Shown piece after piece: positions 59,841 through 64,000 of a stretch of 64,000 nt of DNA. The notes beneath the pieces were generated by a model. That model was not told where the DNA came from. It saw nothing but the letters and a program-made list of their open reading frames with translations, and searched no databases. Position 1 is the first letter of the stretch. Each line of letters opens with the position of its first letter. The position numbers and the translations under genes were made by a program. Source of the DNA: Actinoallomurus iriomotensis (GTDB lineage: Bacteria > Actinomycetota > Actinomycetes > Streptosporangiales > Streptosporangiaceae); NCBI RefSeq assembly GCF_030269445.1, contig NZ_BSTJ01000004.1, positions 496,001 to 560,000 of the forward strand. The letters are read 5' to 3'.

Positions 59841-61133
59841 ATGTCTGACGTATTCAGCCGACGGCGTTTTCTCGGCCTCAGCGCGATGGGGTTGAGCACC
59901 GTGGCACTCAGCGCCTGCGGCAGCTGGGGCGGAAAGTCCAGCGGCTCCGGATCGTTGCGCGCCGCGTGGTACGGCGGGGACGCCGTCCACACGGCCTTGG
60001 AGAAGGTGCTCGCGCACTATCAGTCGACGCGTTCCGGGCAGAAGGTCGGTGGCGAGCACGCCGCGTTCGCCGACTACTGGAGCAAGCTGTCGACGGAGAC
60101 CGCCGCCCGCAACTCCCCCGACGTCATGCGGATGTCGATGACGTACTTCACGGACTACGCCGGCCGGGGCGCCCTCCTCGACATGACCAAATACATCGGC
60201 AAGACGATCGACATCAGCACGATGGAAGAAGGAGTCGCGGGCAGCGGTGTCGTGGACGGCAAGCGGTACGGAGTGGGACAGAGCTCGATCGCCAATGCGG
60301 TCTTCGTCAACCGTGAGCTGATCGAGTCGGTCGGGGCCAAGGTTCCCACCGCGGACTGGACCTGGGACAGCCTCGCATCCTGGGCGAAGGCGGTGGGCCA
60401 GAGCAGCAACGGGAAGGTCGCCGGCACATCGGATCAGAGCGGCCACCTCGAGCTGTTCGAGCCGTATGCGCGCCAGCACGGAAAGAGCCTCTTCACGACC
60501 GACGGCAAGGCGCTCGCGGCCGGGCAGGACCTGGTCGAGCAGTGGTGGGCCTACTGGCAGGACCTGCGCGCGGGCAAGGGAACGCCTGCGGCGTCGGTGA
60601 CCGCGGCCGCCACCGGCTTCGAGACCGATCCCATCGTGACCGGCAAGGCCGCCATCGACTTCGGGTGGGTTCAGCAGATCCAGTTCCTCCAGGGCCTGAT
60701 GAAACAGGAGCTGGAGATCATGACGATCCCGAACCTGCCGAACGGCAAGCCGGGGCTCTACGTCGACAGCCAGGACATGTGGTCCATCGCCGCGACTTCG
60801 ACGAATCCGGACGCCGCGGCCGAACTGATCAACTACCTGGTCAACGACGACTTCGCGATCAAGACGATCGGCGTCGTACTGGGCGTGCCGCCCTCGAAGC
60901 ACGCCGTGGATCTCCTCTCGCTCGAACCGAAATCCCCGGCGGGCAAGGCGGTGGCGTACGTGCAAGGTCTCGGCGACAAGGCGGCCACGCCACCTCCGCC
61001 GTGGCCCAAGGGATACAGCCAGCTGTCGACCCTGTTCACCAAGATCTCCCAGGACATCGGCTTCGGCAGATCGACGCCGAGCAAGGGCGCGGCGAGCTTC
61101 TACAGCCAGTCCAAGCAGATCCTCGGCGCCTGA
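59841..61133 (+). CDS. Sugar ABC substrate-binding lipoprotein (Tat signal)
   Basis: Extracellular solute-binding family 1 lipoprotein of 430 residues. The N-terminus has a twin-arginine motif (SRRRFLGLS) and lipobox LSAC with Cys26. Mature fold segments: LRAAWYGGDAVHTALEKVLAHYQ, SPDVMRMSMTYFTDYAGRGALLDMTKYI, GKRYGVGQSSIANAVFVNRELIESVG and TWDSLASWAKAV. It would bind an oligosaccharide released outside the cell. Ribosome site GGAGGAGAG. Followed by two permeases; no ATPase gene is present, as is common for actinomycete importers that share the MsiK ATPase. Confidence 0.92.
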   Translation: MSDVFSRRRFLGLSAMGLSTVALSACGSWGGKSSGSGSLRAAWYGGDAVHTALEKVLAHYQSTRSGQKVGGEHAAFADYWSKLSTETAARNSPDVMRMSMTYFTDYAGRGALLDMTKYIGKTIDISTMEEGVAGSGVVDGKRYGVGQSSIANAVFVNRELIESVGAKVPTADWTWDSLASWAKAVGQSSNGKVAGTSDQSGHLELFEPYARQHGKSLFTTDGKALAAGQDLVEQWWAYWQDLRAGKGTPAASVTAAATGFETDPIVTGKAAIDFGWVQQIQFLQGLMKQELEIMTIPNLPNGKPGLYVDSQDMWSIAATSTNPDAAAELINYLVNDDFAIKTIGVVLGVPPSKHAVDLLSLEPKSPAGKAVAYVQGLGDKAATPPPPWPKGYSQLSTLFTKISQDIGFGRSTPSKGAASFYSQSKQILGA

Positions 61134-61149
61134 CACTGGGAGTGCTGTC

Positions 61150-62091
61150 TTGACGGTGATCGACGAGTTGCGCACACTCAGCGAGAAGACGGGGCGGCGC
61201 GACAAATCCTCAGCGGCCGCGAAGGAGGAGCGGGCCGCCTACCTTCTCCTCCTCCCATGGATCATCGGCCTGGTGGGCGTCACGGCCGGTCCGATGCTGG
61301 TCTCGCTCTACATAGCCTTCACCGACTACAACCTGATCCAGGCTCCGCACTGGACCGGCCTGCACAACATCAGCCGCATGCTCTCCGACCCGCGGCTGCA
61401 CAACTCGCTACGCGTGACGTTCGAGTACGTGGTGGTCTCGGTTCCGATCCAGCTCATCGTCGCCCTGGCCCTGGCGATGCTGCTCGACAAAGGCCTGCGC
61501 GGGCTGCCGCTCTACCGTTCGGTCTACTATCTTCCGTCCCTCCTAGGCGGGTCGGTGGCCGTGGCCGTCCTGTGGCGGCAGATCTTCGGTGACCACGGCC
61601 TCGTGAACCAGTTGCTGGGCCATCTCGGCATCGAGAACGCGCCGGCATGGGTTTCCGACCCGTCGACCGCGCTGGGCACGCTCATCGTGCTCAATGTGTG
61701 GACGTTCGGCGCGCCGATGGTGATCTTCTTGGCGGGGCTGCGGCAGATTCCGGCGATCTACTACGAGGCGGCCAAGGTCGACGGCGCCTCGAAATGGCGT
61801 CAGCTCCGGAGCATCACGCTTCCCCTGCTCAGCCCGATCATCTTCTTCAACCTGGTCCTGCAGATCATCCACGCTTTCCAGGCGTTCACCCAGGCTTTCG
61901 TCGTATCGAGCGGCACCGGGGGCCCGTCCGACTCGACGATGTTCTACACGCTCTACCTCTATCAAGTGGGATTCAACAACTTCCAGATGGGCTATGCGGC
62001 CGCGATGGCCTGGCTGCTCCTCCTGATCGTCGCGGCCCTCACCGCGCTGAACTTCTACGCCGCAAGGTTCTGGGTGTTCTATGACAATTAG
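61150..62091 (+). CDS. Sugar ABC permease 1 (MalF/UgpA type)
   Basis: Membrane permease of 313 residues with six segments (from LLLLPWIIGLVGVTAGPMLVSLYIAFT at about 35) and the coupling loop YYEAAKVDGASKWRQLRSITLPLLSP (about 205-230, EAA motif). TTG start 16 bases after the SBP stop, with no strong ribosome site; a GTG two codons later is an alternative. Pairs with the next permease. Confidence 0.92.
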   Translation: MTVIDELRTLSEKTGRRDKSSAAAKEERAAYLLLLPWIIGLVGVTAGPMLVSLYIAFTDYNLIQAPHWTGLHNISRMLSDPRLHNSLRVTFEYVVVSVPIQLIVALALAMLLDKGLRGLPLYRSVYYLPSLLGGSVAVAVLWRQIFGDHGLVNQLLGHLGIENAPAWVSDPSTALGTLIVLNVWTFGAPMVIFLAGLRQIPAIYYEAAKVDGASKWRQLRSITLPLLSPIIFFNLVLQIIHAFQAFTQAFVVSSGTGGPSDSTMFYTLYLYQVGFNNFQMGYAAAMAWLLLLIVAALTALNFYAARFWVFYDN

Positions 62092-62983
62092 CAGCACGCG
62101 CACCGCACACACCGTGTCGCAGCGCCGCGAAACGCCGCGCTCCAGCACGAGGCGGCTGAAGACGGCACGCGGTTTCGGCAGGCACTGCGCACTCATCGCC
62201 CTGGCGATCGTCATGCTCTATCCACTGTTGTGGATGCTGGCGAGCTCCTTCCGATCGAGCGACGACATCTTCCGCCTCTCCGGGATCTTGGTCACGCACT
62301 TCAAGACCGGCAACTACGGGAAAGGGTGGAACGGGCTGAAGTTTCCGTTCGGCCTGTATCTCATCAACTCGGCGATCATCGCCGCGGGCGCCATCGCGGG
62401 GAACCTCATCTCCTGTTCCATGGCCGCGTACGCGTTCGCACGGCTGCGATTCCGTTTCAAGCGGACCCTGTTCGCGATCATGCTGATCACGATCATGCTG
62501 CCCATGCATGTCGTGATCGTTCCTCAGTACATCCTGTTCTCGAGGATGGGCTGGCTGAACACGTTCCTCCCCCTGATCGTGCCGAAGTTCCTGGCGACGG
62601 ACGCGTTCTTCGTCTTCCTGATGGTCCAGTTCATCCGCGGCATACCCCGGGAGCTCGACGATGCCGCACGGCTTGACGGCTGCGGCTACTTCCGCACTTT
62701 CACGCGAGTCATCCTGCCGCTCATGAAGCCCGCCCTGGCGACCACCGCGATCTTCACGTTCGTCTGGACGTGGAACGACTTCTTCAGCCAGCTGATCTAC
62801 CTCACGGCACCGAACGTCTACTCCGTGCCGGTAGCGCTTCGATCGTTCGTCGACGCCAACGGCGACACCTCCTGGGGGCCGCTCTTCGCGATGTCGGTCG
62901 TGGCGCTGCTACCGGTGTTCGCCGCGTTCCTCTTCGGCCAGCGGTTCCTGACCCGCGGGATCTCCACGACCGGCATCAAGTAA
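62081..62983 (+). CDS. Sugar ABC permease 2 (MalG/UgpE type)
   Basis: Membrane permease of 300 residues, six segments (first at about 35, HCALIALAIVMLYPLLWMLASSF), coupling loop ELDDAARLDGCGYFRTFTRVILPLMKP (about 190-215) and the ending FLFGQRFLTRGISTTGIK typical of MalG-type subunits. It overlaps the first permease gene by 11 bases. Confidence 0.93.
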   Translation: MTISSTRTAHTVSQRRETPRSSTRRLKTARGFGRHCALIALAIVMLYPLLWMLASSFRSSDDIFRLSGILVTHFKTGNYGKGWNGLKFPFGLYLINSAIIAAGAIAGNLISCSMAAYAFARLRFRFKRTLFAIMLITIMLPMHVVIVPQYILFSRMGWLNTFLPLIVPKFLATDAFFVFLMVQFIRGIPRELDDAARLDGCGYFRTFTRVILPLMKPALATTAIFTFVWTWNDFFSQLIYLTAPNVYSVPVALRSFVDANGDTSWGPLFAMSVVALLPVFAAFLFGQRFLTRGISTTGIK

Positions 62984-63049
62984 CACGCCGCGAGCGCGAG
63001 ATCGCGGACCGGCACATCGAACCATCCAGTCCACGAGAGTGAGTTGCGA

Positions 63050-64000
63050 ATGACGCATGACCTGGCGGTCCCCCGAAACGAGCACCCTCGTCCGCAGTGG
63101 CGCAGAGATCAATGGCTCTGCCTCAACGGCGAGTGGCAGTTCGAGCTGGACAAGTCGGACTCCGGGTTCGAGCGCGGGCTTCGCGACGCGGAACTGAACA
63201 GCCGGATCATCGTGCCGTTCGCTCCCGAGTCGTCCCTCTCGGGCATCGGACACGTCGACTTCATGGCGGCGGTCTGGTACCGACGCGAGTTCACCGTCCC
63301 CGATGAATGGCTCAGCGGCCGGGTGCTCATCAACTTCCAGGCGGTGGACTACGACACCACCGTCTGGGTGAACGGGGTCGAGGTCGGCCGTCATCGCGGC
63401 GGCTTCACACCTTTCGGCCTGGACATCACCGCGGCTCTGGCCGGCAAGACACGAGCCACGGTCGTGGTACGGGCCAGGGACTCACGCGACTCGGTCCAAC
63501 CACGAGGGAAACAGGCGACCTGGTACGCCAACACGCACTGTTTCTACACGCGAACCACGGGCATCTGGCAGTCAGTGTGGCTCGAGGCGGTCCCCGCCAC
63601 CCACCTGCGGCGGCCTCGCATCACACCGGACGTCACAGGCTCCCGTTTCCACGTCGAGACGCCGGTTTCCGACCCGAAGCGCGGCATCACCGTCCAGGTC
63701 GAACTCAGCGATGCCTCAGGCGTCGTGAGCCGGGAGAGCATTCCGCTGGGACACGACCTGTGCCCCCGCCTGGTCCTCGATGTTCCCGCCGAGCGCCGGC
63801 GGCTGTGGACTCCGGCCGACCCGCATCTGTACTCCCTGCGGTTCCGGCTCATCGACCCCACCGGCGCGGTCATCGACGAGGTCCACAGCTACGCGGGGCT
63901 GCGATCGGTGTCCATCGAGGGGCAGGCCGTGCTGATCAACGGTGAGCGCGTGTTCCAGCGCCTCGTTCTCGATCAGGGGTACTGGCCCGACGGCATCATG
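63050..64000 (+). CDS. Glycoside hydrolase family 2 enzyme, cut by window edge
   Basis: N-terminal 317 residues of a GH2 protein, no stop in the window. The sugar-binding jelly-roll domain (about 20-165) includes RRDQWLCLNGEWQFEL, AAVWYRREFTVP, FQAVDYDTTVWVNGVEVGRHRGGFTPFGLDI and ATWYANTHCFYTRTTGIWQSVWLEAV; a second immunoglobulin-like domain follows (about 175-275), and the catalytic barrel would begin at VLINGERVFQRLVLDQGYWPDG. GH2 includes beta-galactosidases, beta-glucuronidases and beta-mannosidases; the bond cannot be told without the barrel. No signal peptide. ATG 63050 after GAGAGTGAG. Probably last gene of the sulfatase operon. Confidence 0.9.
   Translation, partial: MTHDLAVPRNEHPRPQWRRDQWLCLNGEWQFELDKSDSGFERGLRDAELNSRIIVPFAPESSLSGIGHVDFMAAVWYRREFTVPDEWLSGRVLINFQAVDYDTTVWVNGVEVGRHRGGFTPFGLDITAALAGKTRATVVVRARDSRDSVQPRGKQATWYANTHCFYTRTTGIWQSVWLEAVPATHLRRPRITPDVTGSRFHVETPVSDPKRGITVQVELSDASGVVSRESIPLGHDLCPRLVLDVPAERRRLWTPADPHLYSLRFRLIDPTGAVIDEVHSYAGLRSVSIEGQAVLINGERVFQRLVLDQGYWPDGIM

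Overview
The window is GC-rich throughout, with strong G/C bias at third codon positions, many GTG/TTG starts, overlapping ATGA/GTGA gene junctions, ANTAR/GAF, FHA and ChaB proteins, IclR and LacI regulators and an IdeR/DmdR-type iron box. This points to a chromosome segment of a soil actinomycete. Streptosporangiales-like families are my best guess from general protein flavour, but nothing here fixes the genus. I saw no rRNA, tRNA, CRISPR array, insertion sequence or replication origin.

Layout. 1-3671: stress genes (partial KatE-type catalase, ANTAR-GAF protein, ChaB-like protein, hemerythrin). 3757-11018: IclR regulator divergent from a seven-gene organosulfur operon that combines a complete SsuABC-type importer, two flavin monooxygenases of the SsuD/LLM class, a DszB-like desulfinase with its catalytic Cys/His/Arg intact, and a second cytosolic solute-binding-protein (SBP) fold. 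11051-14626: an iron box followed by a heterodimeric ABC exporter whose two nucleotide sites are complementary (one good, one degenerate). 14728-21964: an operon pair around a LacI regulator. KGSA dehydrogenase and a class III CoA-transferase lie on one side; a XylX-like dehydratase, an enoyl-CoA hydratase and a signal-less SBP-like protein lie on the other. Both promoters carry the same 9-6-9 operator. 22030-24268: unknown membrane protein and FHA protein. 24468-28200: D-aminoacylase, permease and class-A-like serine hydrolase, probably a D-amino-acid conjugate salvage operon.

28298-30578: tandem membrane-anchored esterases, the first lacking its catalytic residues. 30559-36746: an accessory patch with an Ig-like pseudogene, an RHS toxin with its immunity candidate, an HD-hydrolase pseudogene and a lipoprotein of doubtful integrity. 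The frame breaks in this patch all look like single-base losses in short G/C runs. 36758-39501: EamA/DMT-like transporter, then a glycosyltransferase/deacetylase operon. 39632-54336: a large catabolic locus under an IclR regulator, with flavoprotein, Ohr-like protein, cyclase, PEP-mutase-family lyase, aconitase-type hydratase (two subunits), tandem alpha/beta-hydrolase, complete Liv-type ABC importer and an acyl-CoA ligase. 54965-64000: a glycan-utilization locus under a LacI regulator, with secreted sialidase-like protein, sulfatase, sugar ABC importer without its own ATPase, and the start of a GH2 glycosidase, all linked by repeats of TTGCATCGATGCA.

The strongest candidates for undescribed biology are: (i) the DszB-like enzyme inside an Ssu-type operon; (ii) the two-operon LacI regulon that joins a Weimberg-pathway tail to CoA chemistry and a cytosolic SBP fold; (iii) the hydratase-lyase-hydrolase locus at 43.8-48.2 kb with altered active-site motifs; (iv) the RHS toxin tail and its partner.
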